From the NCBI RefSeq assembly GCF_000499845.2, contig NC_023751.2, forward strand, positions 36,507,309-36,571,308: a stretch of 64,000 bases of DNA. Reading direction: 5' to 3'. The notes beneath the pieces were generated by a model. That model was not told where the DNA came from. It searched no databases and worked only from the letters and a program-made list of their open reading frames with translations. A program made the translations under genes and the position numbers. Shown here piece after piece: positions 10,801-22,840 of this stretch (position 1 is its first letter; each line of letters begins with the position of its first letter). This stretch comes from Phaseolus vulgaris. Taxonomy: Eukaryota; Streptophyta; Magnoliopsida; Fabales; Fabaceae.

Positions 10801-13800
10801 AATAGCTATAGGTGGTAATGGATAAATAGCTTTGGCCCATAACGGCACCCTAACTTTTGTCAACAGTTTAGCAAGGATTCTTTATTGTTGAGAGACTATG
10901 TTTGCTTCTGTTTACTGCACAGACTTATAATGTTTTGGTATTTTTCATCCCATTGGTTTATTTCTAATATGTTAAGTTTCTTCTTCGCTGTTTGATTTTG
11001 AGCTTAGAAAATTTAGCTACAAAGAATGATACCGTCTAGGCAGTATCAATATGGCTGTGACTGGTCTTTTTTTTTATTTTAGTTCTGTCTCTTGTCTTCA
11101 ATTCGCACCTGTTTTTGTTACTTTAAGATGATGGAACATGTGTATGCCACAGGGAATGGTTTATGATATATATCCCTCTTCCATGAGAATATCTGAATAA
11201 GCTTTTAGACATTACAATTTCCTCCTTTGTAATTTTTTATCTAATTTTTTGCAAGATATTTATTGGTGTTCTATATCTTTATTAGGTACAAATTTAGGAG
11301 GTGCTTCAGTGGATCTGGAAACAAGGACGGAAACATGGTTTTTACGATGTAAAAGTGATGTTTTTGCGCAACAGATTATTAATTCTGTAGGTTATCCCTT
11401 TTTATTTGAAAAAGTTAGCAGGTTATTCTTTTTAAAATACTGCCCAGGACATTTTCTTTCAATCAAATATATAATGGAATTGAAGAAAAGATGAATTTTT
11501 CACCATGTCTTCATAGATGAAAATGTTTTTGTAAATTTAACTATTATGAATATGAACCGAAAATTTACCTAGTGTACAGAACTGCTAGCACTTGTACTGT
11601 TCTATATCATATCATCTATCACTTGCACAATTCTTGTTTAAACACACTTGAAATAAAATCCGAGTTATTTAATTGTTTATTGCTCATTTTGAAAAAGATA
11701 TAATAATCATAAGGTTCAAAAGGAAATGCTGTGCTTGATGTTAGAAAAAAGGAATCTATTTTTACGGAGAGTACTAGTCCCACTTGTTTTTATATTTTGT
11801 TTGGTCTTACATTTAGATCAGAAATATGGAGACTAGCATAATGAGATCTGTATGAGAGCAGCATTAAATTTAATTATCTGTCAAAAGTTTACACATTGTG
11901 CTTCATCGTGTAACTTTTTTACAGTGTCTATACGTCCATTAATTAAAAGGGTACATGTTAGGTAAAGTAGAAAGGGAAGTAAGAGTCTAGGGAATCATTT
12001 GTTCTGTTGTAGGAATAGTGATAGCAGTCTGTAATTGAACATCTGGGAGTCAGTTGGAATAAGTTACACTTTGGAGTTTTATTACACCGATGATCCTATT
12101 TATTTGTTTGTTTGTGTTCTCTTCTAATATTTTCTCTTTGGGAAATATCTTATCCTCTGATTTACTTCTATTCCTTCTTTCCTGTTTTTATTTTTCTTGA
12201 GAATTAGTTCTGCAGGGACTTGGGAGTTTATTACATTGATGATCTTATTTATTTGTCTGTTTGTGTTCTTTTCTATTTTCTTTGTTCAGGAAATATTTTA
12301 TCCCCTGGTTTACTTTTATTCCTTCTTACTTTCTTTAATAAAAAAAATCTTTTATGTAGAACGAAATGGGATATATCTTGGTTGCTCTTACTAAATCACT
12401 GTGACATATCCTTTGTGCATAATTTGTGATTATTATTCTCAACATGTTTTCTAATTGTTGTTGCAGGGAAATGTGATTTTATGCGGGCTTAGGAATGGGG
12501 CAATTGTCACTGCAGATTTTCGTGAGAAAAGAGAAAGGCTTTCTAGTAGGCTTATTACCCATCGGATACCTTACACTTCAGATACTAAAGTTGGAAGTTC
12601 TAAAAGGGAATGGTTCAAGGTATTTTTTTTATGGAAATTAGAATTGAGGAGAGGCTAGAGAAGCACAAGATTTCAATAAACAAGCAAAATATAGCATAAT
12701 AAAATATTATAGAGTGGTTCAAAATATATAATGTAAACCTTGATTTTAAAATTATGCGGTAAAAATGTAAGAAAATCTATTAATAGAGAAAAAGGTGAAA
12801 ACTAAGATTTCCCAGTATGTGCCAAATGATGTATGCTTGCTGATACTTTCAAAGCTCATTTCCAGACTACTGACATAACGCACTGTCAAGGTTTTATGCA
12901 TGTCCTTAAACTACTCCTCTCACTATATTAGTGATTGAAAAAATCCCATAAATTGTATTTAATATGTAATTTAGAGGTCTTTGTTTAGTAATGCGTACTA
13001 GTTGTAAAAATATGAAATATGGTCATCTTTTCATCTTCAAACAGGATCATGTCTTGGATTTTTGAATTCATCTTTTTAGAGTACTAGTTTGTTTAACATT
13101 TTTTATTTATTTGGATCTTAGGTTTACAGGGAATTGTATTTGGCTCTTTGATATTATTAGTTGAGGAATTTGTTTAAAATTTACTGTCTTCACTAGCAAG
13201 GACATGTCACATGTCAATTGCATCATTAAGCAAAAGCAAACTAATTAGTTGATGGTTGTTGATAGAAATGCTGAGGTACAACTGGGCCAGGAATATGGTC
13301 CTAAGCCCAAGATTTGGAGAGTGTATGAGAGGAAGAATAAGAGAGGGGTTAAGAGGAATGACGTGGCCCTGAATCAGGCTTGATATGTATGGAGGATATA
13401 AGGGGTATAAGCATTAGTAATATATATAGGTGGTTAGAGGAGAGAGAGAGTATCGAGGATTCTGTTAGAAGTGGATTCACTGTAAACGTGAATTGTAGAG
13501 GCCCTGTGGCTCTGGATTGGTAGCTTGCTACCAATTACTGTTAGATTGTTATTTCCTTATTTTGTCTGCTGAGATACACGGTATTAGTTACCTGATTCAG
13601 GAATCCTAAAGGAGATATCCATTTTCTTGCTGATTGTCTCTGTTATTTGATCTGCATTCCATTAAATTGGTCCGACCTGCCGGATAAAGACCCAGCCCGG
13701 AGAAGACCGTCGATGCCAAGGAAGCCACCTACGCCTAAGATGGGTGATCGGATTGACGCTTTGGAGACCCAAGTGGGACATGTTACCTCCACGCTCGACG

Positions 13801-16800
13801 CATTGGTTCGACAGATGCAGCTCCAGTCCGAACAGATGCAGCAGCAGAGTCTAGTTCTCGCGAAACTAAGCAAACTAAAGGAGGGAAATAGAGAAGGAGA
13901 GGCATCGAGTGGAAACTCGGGTGGTGATTCGCCTTCGAGTGAGTCTCAACTCGCCGGGAAGAAGGTGAAGCTTCCACTGTTCGATGGCGAAGATCCAGTG
14001 GCTTGGATAACTCATGCGGAAATATATTTCGATGTCCAGAACACACCGGAGGATATGCGGGTGAAGCTTTCACGTTTGAGCATGGAAGGTCCCACGATCC
14101 ATTGGTTCAATTTACTGATGGAGACGGAAGATCAGCTATCATGGGAAAAACTCAAAAGGGCATTGATCGCACGTTACGGTGGCCGGAGATTGGAAAACCC
14201 GTTTGAAGAATTATCCACGCTCCGTCAAACTGGAAGAGTTGAAGAGTTTGTTGAAGCATTTGAATTGCTTTCCTCGCCGGTGGGTCGATTGCCGGAGGAG
14301 CAATACTTAGGATATTTCATGAGTGGGTTGAAACCTCCGATCCGGCGAAGGGTGAGAACTCTGAATCCTTCTAATCGGATGCAGATGATGAGGATGGCTA
14401 AGGATGAAAAGGAGCACATACAACAACTTCAACAAGTGCTACATGTGTTAGTGGATCAGTGTTTTGTTGCTAACATGGCTAAGTGTAAATTTGGATGTTT
14501 GCAAGTAGATTACTTGGGTCATATAATTTCTGGTGCAGGGGTTTCTGTGAATCCAGAAAAGGTTAGATGCATCTTGGAGTGGCCTGAACCTAAGAATGTT
14601 AAAGGAGTGCGTGGGTTTTTGGGTTTGACTGGATACTACAGGAAGTTCGTCAAGGATTATGGCAAGATTGCCAAACCTCTGACCGAATTGACAAAGAAAG
14701 ATGGTTTCAATTGGGGTATGGCTGCTAAGGAAGCTTTTGAGAGGTTAAAGAAAATTATGACAACATCTCCTGTTCTTTTGCTGCCTAATTTCTCTGTGCC
14801 CTTTGAAATTGAATGCGATGCTGCAGGGAGAGGAGTAGGTGCTGTGTTGATGCAAAACAGACAACCAATTGCTTATTTTAGCAAAGCTTTGTCTGACAAC
14901 AACTTGATGAAAACTGCTTATGAAAAGGAGTTGATGGCTTTAGTCCTTGCCATTCAACATTGGAGGCATTATTTATTGGGCAAGGAGTTTGTTGTGTACA
15001 CTGATCATAGGAGTTTGAAGCATTTTTTACTGCAGCGGATTTCCTCTCCTGACCAACAGTGCTGGTTGGCAAAGTTGTTAGGCTATCAATTTGAAGTGCG
15101 TTATAAACCGGGTTTCGAAAACAAAGCTGCTGATGCCTTGTCTCGTTGCTATGATGAGGGTGCATTTTCTGCACTGGTGCACACTCCTATATGGTTAGGG
15201 AGTAATCAGCTACTACAAGAAGTGAGGAATGATGAATCTGTTCAGAAGGTAATGGCGGAGGTGATAAAAGATCCTATGGCTAAACCGGGTTATAGTGTGC
15301 AGCAAGGGGTTTTATTGTACCAGGGCCGTTTGGTATTGGGTGCTAAATCTCCCTCTATTCCTTCATTGTTGAAAGAATTTCATGAAACTCCTATGGGCGG
15401 CCATTCTGGATTTTTGAGGACTTATAGGCGTATTGCAGAGAATCTTTACTGGGTGGGAATGTAGAAATCCATCCGGGATTATGTACGAGCATGTGATGTG
15501 TGCCAAAGACAGAAATATGATGCAACTACTCCAGGGGGTTTTTTACAACCTCTACCTATTCCCAATGCTGTATGGGAGGATATTTCCATGGACTTTGTGA
15601 CTGGCTTGCCTAAATCCAGAGGTTTTGAAGCGGTTTTTGTGGTGGTAGACAGACTATCCAAGTATAGTCATTTTATCTTATTGAAGCATCCTTATACTGC
15701 CAAGTCTGTGGCAGAAGTCTTTGTTAAGGAGGTGGTGCGACTCCATGGAATTCCTAGTTCCATTGTAAGTGATAGAGATCCCTTGTTTGTGAGCCATTTC
15801 TGGAGGGAATTGTTCAAATTGCAGGGTACGACACTCAAAATGAGCTCCGCCTATCATCCCGAAACAGATGGGCAAACCGAGGTTATCAATAGGTGTCTTG
15901 AAAGCTATCTTCGGTGTTTTGCGGCTGATCAACCCAAGACTTGGGCCTATTGGGTGCCATGGGCTGAATATTGGTACAACACTACTTATCATGTGTCTAT
16001 AGGTAAGTCCCCTTTTGAAGTTGTGTACGGGAGACAACCTCCTAAATTGCTGCGATACTTGAGCAATGAAACAAAGGTAGCTGCAGTTGCTTTGGAGTTA
16101 AAAGACATAGATGAGGCTTTGGATCAACTTAAGAAGCACTTGTTCAAAGCCCAGCAGCAAATGACAGTGTATGCCAATAAGAAGAGGAGGGATTTGCAGT
16201 TCGAGATTGGTGAATGGGTGATTTTAAAATTGAGGCTCCATAGGCAACAATCAGTTGTCCGAAGGATAAATCAGAAACTTGCAGCACGTTTTTATGGTCC
16301 TTTCAAGATCATTGAGAAGGTTGGAGAAGTTGCTTATAAGCTTCAACTACCTGACTACTCCAAAATCCATCATGTTTTTCACATATCCTTATTAAAGAAG
16401 GCAGTTGGGAACTACCATATCCTGGGAGAATTGCCTAAAGAATTAGAGGTTGTTGCTGAAGAAGAGATATATCCAGTAAAGGTTTTGGGCTTTAGAGTAA
16501 CAGTTCAGGAAGGAGTTTCCATTCCTCAAAGTTTGATCCAATGGAAGAATAAATCTATTGATGATGTCACATGGGAGGACAATGCTGTGTTGAGGGGTCA
16601 ATTTCCAGAATTTAACCTTGAGGACAAGGTCATTTCTGATGCGGGTGGCATTGATAGAAATGCTGAGGTACAACTGGGCCAGGAATATGGTCCTAAGCCC
16701 AAGATTTGGAGAGTGTATGAGAGGAAGAATAAGAGAGGGGTTAAAAGGAATGACGTGGCCTTGAATCAGGCTTGATATGTATGGAGGATATAAGGGGTAT

Positions 16801-18930
16801 AAGCATTAGTAATATATATAGGTGGTTAGAGGAGAGAGAGAGTATCGAGGATTCTGTTAGAAGTGGATTCACTGTAAACGTGAATTGTAGAGGCCCTGTG
16901 GCTCTGGATTGGTAGCTTGCTACCAATTACTGTTAGATTGTTATTTCCTTATTTTTCCTGCTGAGATACACAGTATTAGTTACCTGATTCAGGAATCCTA
17001 AAGGAGATATCCATTTTCTTGCTGATTGTCTCTGTTATTTGATCTGCATTCCATTAGTTGTCATGGTACATTACTTTTTGTTTCATTATATCAGGAACAA
17101 TATTGGCTTGTGTTACCATTTTAAGGCTCAAATGAGTGGTTTACTCAAATTTGGGCAATTCTGTTGATAAAACCTTAAAAAGGGTGGAATGATAAATTGA
17201 AACAGTAGAAATTAAAAGTATTATAGGCTAAGTTACAATTTGGGTAAAAGATTGGATGAACTATATCTTTGTAAACAAGTTCTTGAATGACTTTTACATG
17301 TTTTAGTAGTTTTCCCATTTACTTGTTTAACAATTGAACTTTTCAGAATTAAATTATTATTGCCTGTTAGTTAGTAGCTTTCTTTGTTTTATGAGAAACT
17401 GTTCAAGTTCCTGGACAAATTTTTTATTTGATGGACTGATTATTTCTTGTGTTATGTTCAAAATCTGTTATTGTATGTCTAGTGATCCACTTTATGATTC
17501 TCTTTACACTATTAGCTTTATCTATAGTTGACGAGCTTATGTTTCACCCTAATTGCAGCTCAAAGGTGACATATATGCTTCTCATACAATTAGGATGCCT
17601 TCATCTATATCTTCGTCAGTCATCCTTTTTCCCTGTTTAGTTATCTACTTGACATGTATCTTCATTTCAATATGGTTGATTTTTGACTATTTTCTGTAAT
17701 TTATTGTGGGTTTGACACTAGTTTGGTGTCACTTCAGTTTGATGAGCAGTACTTTCTAGCAAGCTCAATGGATGGATCGGTTAGTACACTCTCCAGGAAA
17801 ATTGTTACCTATATTATTTATGTGTGATGTTACGTTTCATATAATACCAACATGTTGCAGCAGCATCTCATGATTAGGTAGTTGCATGTATTTATTCCTC
17901 ACTTAAATTGGTGAAAAATTATTTGCATTTAGATTATATTTGGACAAACTTCTTCCTAAACACTTATGGGAGAAAAAAATTCCAAAAAGATAATTAGTTT
18001 ATCCATGAGTTAAATTAGTTTATATACAAGTTGAAAGAAAAGAACTCAGAGAAATCCTGAGAGAACTTCTATGAATTAACTTATGAATCATCTGATTTTA
18101 GTTTATGGAGAATCTCTTTTTTTTTTTTTTCTTATTTCTCTCCAAAAAGTTCTCTGGGGGAATTTTTGTCCAATCAAATCCTTAGTATACACAGACTAAA
18201 TGTAACAAATCCTGTTTAATTGAATTTTCTTTTTCATGGGAGATTTTGTTCATTTTATCCTCTAGGTCTAGCATCACCTAGATAATATAGTGATTGATAT
18301 AAACGAAGGCAGTATATGTTACCCAGAGATTACAAGACAATGAGTCAGTGAAACTGTTAATTTGTATTATCTTGGTTGCCACCATTTCTTGCAGTCTGCA
18401 TATCACGAGAGAAATTGCTTAATCATAAATGTTATTTTCCTTTTCAGATTAGGCTTTATGACCATCGTCTACTTCAGAGGGGTGCTGTTCAATGTTATGA
18501 TGGGCATGTGAATTCTCATACTCGTATACAAATTGGTGTCGATCCAGCTGAGAGATTTGTTATGTCAGGTGGGTGTTGTTTCAGTGATGTTCTTTATTTT
18601 GCATTCTACGTCTGAATATTTTGTCATTTCAGGTGGAGAGGATTGCAAGCTACGGTTATGGAGTCTCAAGTCTGGTGAATTGCTTTTTGAGGACAAGTTC
18701 TCTAATTCAATTATCTCCGCTATGTGCTATAAAACATACAGTAGTGAGGACGATAAGCTCTCAGCCTTTCTGCTTTCAATTTTATAAATACTATTATATT
18801 TCAGCTGGTTGCTAATTTTAAAGTTGGTTGCTTAGGTTGTAGAGCAGAAGAGGAAAACCAATACAAGTGTGACTTCTCTCAGGGTGCATGGCTTGGATCA
18901 CACGAAGGACTGTTTTATATGCGTTGGTGA
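7866..18930 (+). CDS. DCAF4-like WD40 protein (DDB1-CUL4 substrate receptor candidate), 13 exons
   Basis: Exons are 7866-7881, 7982-8106, 8207-8356, 8440-8570, 8852-9085, 10417-10595, 11286-11386, 12467-12619, 17559-17614, 17722-17779, 18448-18568, 18633-18740 and 18836-18930. All have GT-AG borders, phases agree, and the total is 1527 nt (508 aa). The N-terminus MAAARELPGFYFDP and KNRYFPIKGPIPG are the DCAF4/WDR21 signature. WD40 repeats follow. LYDHR (residues 404-408) fits the W/Y-D-x-R ending of a DWD box that binds DDB1, and the protein ends AWLGSHEGLFYMRW. The likely role is a substrate receptor of nuclear CUL4-DDB1 E3 ligase; its substrate is unknown. Exon 3 could instead begin at 8213 and exon 12 could end at 18743 (one residue more). 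Introns 5 and 8 host a hAT relic and a chromovirus, yet all exons remain intact. Confidence 0.88.
9223..10308. mobile_element. hAT transposon relic in DCAF4-like intron 5
   Basis: The left end CATGGTTATCAAACTC is matched by the inverted right end GAGTTTGATAACCTTG. Flanking 8-bp target duplications are GCTGTAAG (9215-9222) and GCTATAAG (10309-10316), with one mismatch. Length is 1086 bp. It contains only an N-terminal BED zinc-finger fragment and no catalytic domain, so it is non-autonomous. Confidence 0.87.
9904..10242 (+). pseudogene. hAT transposase N-terminal BED zinc-finger fragment
   Basis: The frame contains VKCNYCSKIVSRGIFRFKHH followed by LVGTRKD and VVAEAKEASSKKR. This is the C-x2-C...H zinc-finger context typical of plant hAT transposases and the BED-only proteins related to them. 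The frame ends soon after the finger. The RNase-H-like catalytic core and dimerisation domain are absent. It lies sense to the host gene inside its intron 5, within the hAT ends. Confidence 0.75.
13260..13664 (+). repeat. 5' LTR of the chromovirus
   Basis: 405 bp, starting TGATAGAAATG and ending CATTCCATTA. By eye it differs from the 3' LTR at five positions. A TATA-like run (AATATATATAGG) lies about 150 bp in. The sequence just after it, ATTGGTCCGACC, is the presumed primer site and is not the common Met-tRNA type. Confidence 0.93.
13713..16775 (+). pseudogene. Chromovirus gag-pol frame with internal deletion and one stop
   Basis: One continuous frame from ATG 13713. Gag spans about residues 1-230 with an N-terminal coiled coil (ALETQVGHVTSTLDALVRQM) and a retrotransposon-gag core. 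At about 14406-14412 gag is joined in frame to the end of RT (EHIQQLQQVL), so the zinc knuckle, protease and YxDD palm are missing. RNase H (DAAGRGVGAVL, YTDHRSLKHF), the integrase HHCC finger and the DDE core (MDFVTGLP, SDRDPLF, DGQTEV) follow, then a chromodomain. A TAG at 15462-15464 interrupts the frame between the HH and CC halves of the zinc finger. The frame ends 124 nt inside the 3' LTR. The element cannot encode its own reverse transcriptase and would have depended on a relative. Confidence 0.9.
16652..17056 (+). repeat. 3' LTR of the chromovirus
   Basis: 405 bp, the same length as the 5' LTR with five substitutions counted by eye. Its first 124 nt carry the last codons of the pol frame. 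Confidence 0.93.
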
Positions 18931-20117
18931 TGACTGTAAATGGTTCTGCGGCTACAGAACCTGAAGCTGCTGCTGAGCTACCCTATGCTCACGTGACCAA
19001 AGCTCATGTCTACTGCTCTAGATGCACACAATGCGTGATCAAAACTTCGAGGTTTTAGTTTGCATGCTAATGCCCTATGGAAAATGGAAAATAGGTCCTT
19101 TCTGAATCAGGGTGGTCTTGGTCTAAGTATGAGTAGGGTAACCAGCAGCTTGTAGATATGTACTCACATGGCAAAAATCCCTGTTAAAGGCTCTTTTGGG
19201 GATTAAAGCTGATACTTGCAGTAACCACATGGCAGAGATGACCAGTACTTTGTAGAACACACTAGGAAAGATAAGCCAAAAAGAAAAAGAAAGCATTGTG
19301 CTTGTTGCGTATGGCTTTTTAGCAGCAAAAGTTTCTAGTTGACGTTGTGCCTCTACTTTGAGAACCATCATATTAGCTGGCCAGCCTTAGTTGTGTTAGT
19401 GGCCAATATGGTATTCTTAGAATTAGTGGTTATTATTTAGAAAAAAACTTTCAATTTTATTGTGTTTTAAGAAATTGAAATCAAATGGGTTGGAATAACA
19501 GCTAGTATTTATACTACCAGATGAAACGTGGAGGACAGAAACAAATTCTGCAGACTTTACTGAAATAAAATGTAGTAACAATGTTATTTGTTTTAAATAT
19601 AAATTAATGAGTGAAAATGGATCTTGTAAGATGTTTCGTAGAAATGGGGAACATAACGTAATAAATTCATATCCCTACAATGAAGTGTGAGAAAGAAAAG
19701 AGTGGTGACATTCCTTATGAATTAGAAAATCTAAATAAAGTAGAAAACTTCTTTTACATGCTTCTGTGTTTTCGCTTTCAAGAATGAAGATTGAACAACA
19801 TCACAAGCAGGTTTTAATTTTTAAACTGTAATCAAGCAAACCGTTTTACTCTGTACAGGCTTAAATATGTTTAATTCTTTAAATTTGTTGTAAGTACTTT
19901 TTTTTTCTTTCAAATTTAGAATTGATTTTTGGTCCGTGTAATTTTGAAAAGATGTTTTAGTTTGTTTGAATTTGTTTAATAGTAAAAATGTAAAATTGAA
20001 TGAGGTTGTTATATAAATAATGTGTAATCTACTCGTCTTAACATTAAATTGTTCATTATTTTTTACAATTCTGCTTTAATCTTCTTTCTACAACATTGCT
20101 CTAGTATTCTAATTGAT
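18931..20117 (+). other. 3' flank of the DCAF4-like gene
   Basis: Presumed 3' UTR followed by AT-rich DNA. An AAATAAAATG near 19563 is a possible polyadenylation signal. Sequence from 19857 (GGCTTAAATATGTTTAATTC) resembles the end of legume Mutator-like elements, but no partner terminus was found. Confidence 0.45.
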
Positions 20118-20313
20118 AACTGATATCAATTTCCCTGAATATTTTATCAGGACTTTGATTGTTCCTTGTTTGATTCTTGTTCACATTGATGCATAATGTG
20201 GACTACTATTTGGTAGTTGACTTGTGAAATTTTTATTTGCAGTTTTTCTGAAGGAACTATTGAGTAGATTGTGTGAAGGAAAACATTTGAGCATAATGAA
20301 GTGCATAAGCCAG
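20118..20313 (+). pseudogene. Duplicated intron 4/exon 5 fragment of the DCAF4-like gene
   Basis: Matches 8675-8970 from AACTGATATCAATTTCCCTG through the exon 5 acceptor (TTTATTTGCAGTTTTTCTGA) to GTGCATAAGCCAG. It lacks about 50 nt of the intron and about 45 nt of the exon. Because intron sequence is retained, it is a DNA-level duplication and not a retrocopy. It is non-coding. Confidence 0.85.
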
Positions 20314-21380
20314 AATATTTTTTATTAAATGATAACATCTAAAAACACTTATCCACGTCAAACAAGGGTTATGATCCTTGCTGGTGCTAACTCATTAATA
20401 TCACCTTCATCACCAAATCCCTCATCCAGCTACTAATACATATATAGAGTTGTTACTGTCACTAATTAAATCAAGATTATTTAATATAAAAAAAAATATG
20501 TCTTATGAAAAGTCAAGAAACAACTAGAAATCAAAGTTGTAATATACTCTATACATGATCACGGGACTTATAGAAGTTTGGTGTTAGTAGGACATTTCAG
20601 TATTTTGTAGTTTTGTGTTTCAGAGTAGTTCTTTTGGTTGAGTAGTTTTTTTAAATTTATTGATTTGTTTGACTTTAAAGTTGGTCTCCTTTCTATTAAG
20701 AGATCTTATTATGCTTTCTTGTATAAGCATTGAGATATTCTAAAAGATCTATTTTATTTATTTATTTTATTAATAAATAAAAAATAAATACTGCATAACA
20801 GGTAATGAAGTTTAAATTAAATTACTTTGCAAATAAGTATTTAAAATTTCAGTGTTTTTTTTTCCTATAAAAGGAATAAATAAGTTACTTTGCACACATG
20901 TAATCACAATTAAGAATCAAAATTTATTGAGTGAGCTTATTATGAGGTTATATTATAGAACTAAGTAAGATATAAGTTAGGTTATAAAACATAAAATTTG
21001 ATCTTCAACTGATTTAGTTGTTGAATTTTATAGAAATATACATGTTATTTAACAAGTTAAAAGAAAAGATAGTTCTTACTAATTTATGCTTTAAATGTGA
21101 TTATGTATGAATTTATACTGCATGTACTTTTAAGACTAATGTGTAATAAGTGATTTTAAAAATAAAAAATTATTATTTGAGATACATTGTGACACTTAAA
21201 AATTTGAAAGCCGACAAAAAAAAAACTTAAAATATTGTAAAAAAAAATGCTTTGTAAAACTTGATTTCTGATTAAGCAATTTGATGAAAAAAATAATATA
21301 GAATTTAAAGTATGACCATGATAAATCTTGAAATTGCATAATTGAAATAAAAATTCTCCCACACATATATAGGATATGTA
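20314..21380. other. Intergenic, nothing recognised
   Basis: AT-rich, no supported gene or repeat. Confidence 0.5.
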
Positions 21381-21713
21381 CACTACAAGAAAATCATGAA
21401 ATAGAAACTAATTTTTAGAGACCAAAATAATTAATTACAATAGTAATTAAATTAGAGACCATTTTAGAAACTAAAAGAAAAATTGGTTTCTAAATTAGTT
21501 TTTATTAATGTTAAATAGTTTCTAAATTTGTATCTAATTAGCAACCAATGTTTTTCTACCAAATTTAAAAACTAAATAATTGATAGTTAAAACTTACTAA
21601 TTTAGAAACCAATTTTTCTTTTAGTTTCTAAAATGTCCCTAATTTAGTTATTATTGTAACTAATTATTTTGGTCTCTAAAAATTGATTTTTATTTCATGA
21701 TTTTATGGTAGAA
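21381..21713. mobile_element. CACTA-type hairpin MITE
   Basis: Starts CACTACAAGAAAATCATG, the En/Spm-type terminus. Both arms are inverted repeats over most of the 333 bp, and the right end is eroded (TTTTATGGTAGAA). Flanks are GTA and GTC, a 3-bp target duplication with one mismatch. Confidence 0.85.
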
Positions 21714-22039
21714 GTCTAATTAGGAAAGAAGATAAGAGTAATTTCCATAAATAATATTGTTGGATAAACCTTTAAGATTCACAAAAAAAAATTAACAACC
21801 TTAAAGTTTCCATCCATGTCTGCTGATGCATTTACTGTGCATGATAATAAACTTGACAAATCTAACTAATATATCTTAATAGTTAAGGGAGACACAATTA
21901 AACTAAAATTAGGGATATGAATCATCCCCAAGACATTTTAATATTTTATACACCGTTTAGCATTAATATTGTATTATATGTTATCAGTTATTAATATGGG
22001 TTTCATATTTAATTAATCACTATATTTAACTAAATTATC
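21714..22039. other. Spacer between MITEs, nothing recognised
   Basis: AT-rich, no supported feature. Confidence 0.5.
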
Positions 22040-22690
22040 TATTATTTTAAAGATTAAAAACATTATCAGTATTAAAATATTTGTTATTATTAATAAAATT
22101 TCTAAATCAGTATCTAATTAACTATAAAAATTTTAGTTATCAACTAATTTAAATTTTAAAATTGATAGTTAAAATATTGATATAGTTAATTAGATGTCAA
22201 TTAACATTAAAAAAAATCATTAAATAAAAATCAATTTTAGAGAAAAAAATAATTAGTTGCTATAATGACTAAATTAGAGTCAATTTTGGAGACTTAAAAA
22301 ATTATTGGTTTTTAAATTAGTTTTTATTATTGATAAATAGTTTCTAAATTGATATCTAATTAACTGCCAAAGTTTTAATTGACAAATAATCGTAACATTA
22401 CTTGTAATTAATTTTACTAAACATGAAAGAGCCTCAAAACACTTATATCCTACAATAAAATCATAAAATATAAACTAATTTTAGAAAAAAATAATAATTA
22501 GTTGCTAATAATGACTAAATTAGAGACCATTTTAGAAAAAAAACTTTTGATTTATAAATTAATTTCTATTATTGTTAAATGGTTTCTAAATTAGTATTTA
22601 ATTAACTACCAAAGTTTTTGCTACCAAATTTAGAATCTAAATAATTAGTAGTTAAAACCTTGGTATTTGAATTAATTATTTTACTTTAGT
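22040..22690. mobile_element. Cluster of truncated CACTA-type MITE copies
   Basis: At least three partial copies follow one another. One degraded copy lies at about 22040-22205, one opens at about 22205 (AAATCATTAAATAAAAATC) and one at about 22450 (TACAATAAAATCATAAAATA). Each repeats the family phrases ATTAGTTGCT and TTTCTAAATT. None has both termini. Confidence 0.7.
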
Positions 22691-22840
22691 GAGATTTAGA
22701 TGTAAGTAAGTAATTTAATTTAGAAGAAAAATGAAAGAAGAGAAAATTGAGCCTTTTCAGAAATGAGAAGCGAAAAGAAAAAGAAAGTGATGAAATGTTG
22801 AATGAAGATGAGGAATAATTAAAAAGGAAATCTAAGTAAC

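Larger units (their letters stand above)
13260..17056 (+). mobile_element. Ty3/gypsy chromovirus, internally deleted, sense in an intron
   Basis: Two 405-bp LTRs are flanked by a perfect 5-bp target duplication, GTTGT (13255-13259 and 17057-17061). The order gag, RT thumb, RNase H, integrase, chromodomain is the Ty3/gypsy order. The chromodomain-like end (HPVK-type segment, LIQWKNKS, VTWED) places it in chromoviruses, perhaps the compact Reina group (inference). Total length 3.8 kb is short because protease and the RT catalytic palm are deleted. It lies in the same orientation as the host gene. Confidence 0.92.
12620..17558 (+). other. DCAF4-like intron 8 enlarged by a retrotransposon
   Basis: This intron is 4939 bp, of which 3797 bp is the chromovirus plus one target-site copy. 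Removing it leaves an intron of about 1.1 kb. Outside the element nothing else is recognised. Confidence 0.8.

Noticed and set aside
13349..13534. 61-codon minus-strand frame, repeated at 16741-16926
   Set aside because: Present only because it lies in both LTRs; no domain.
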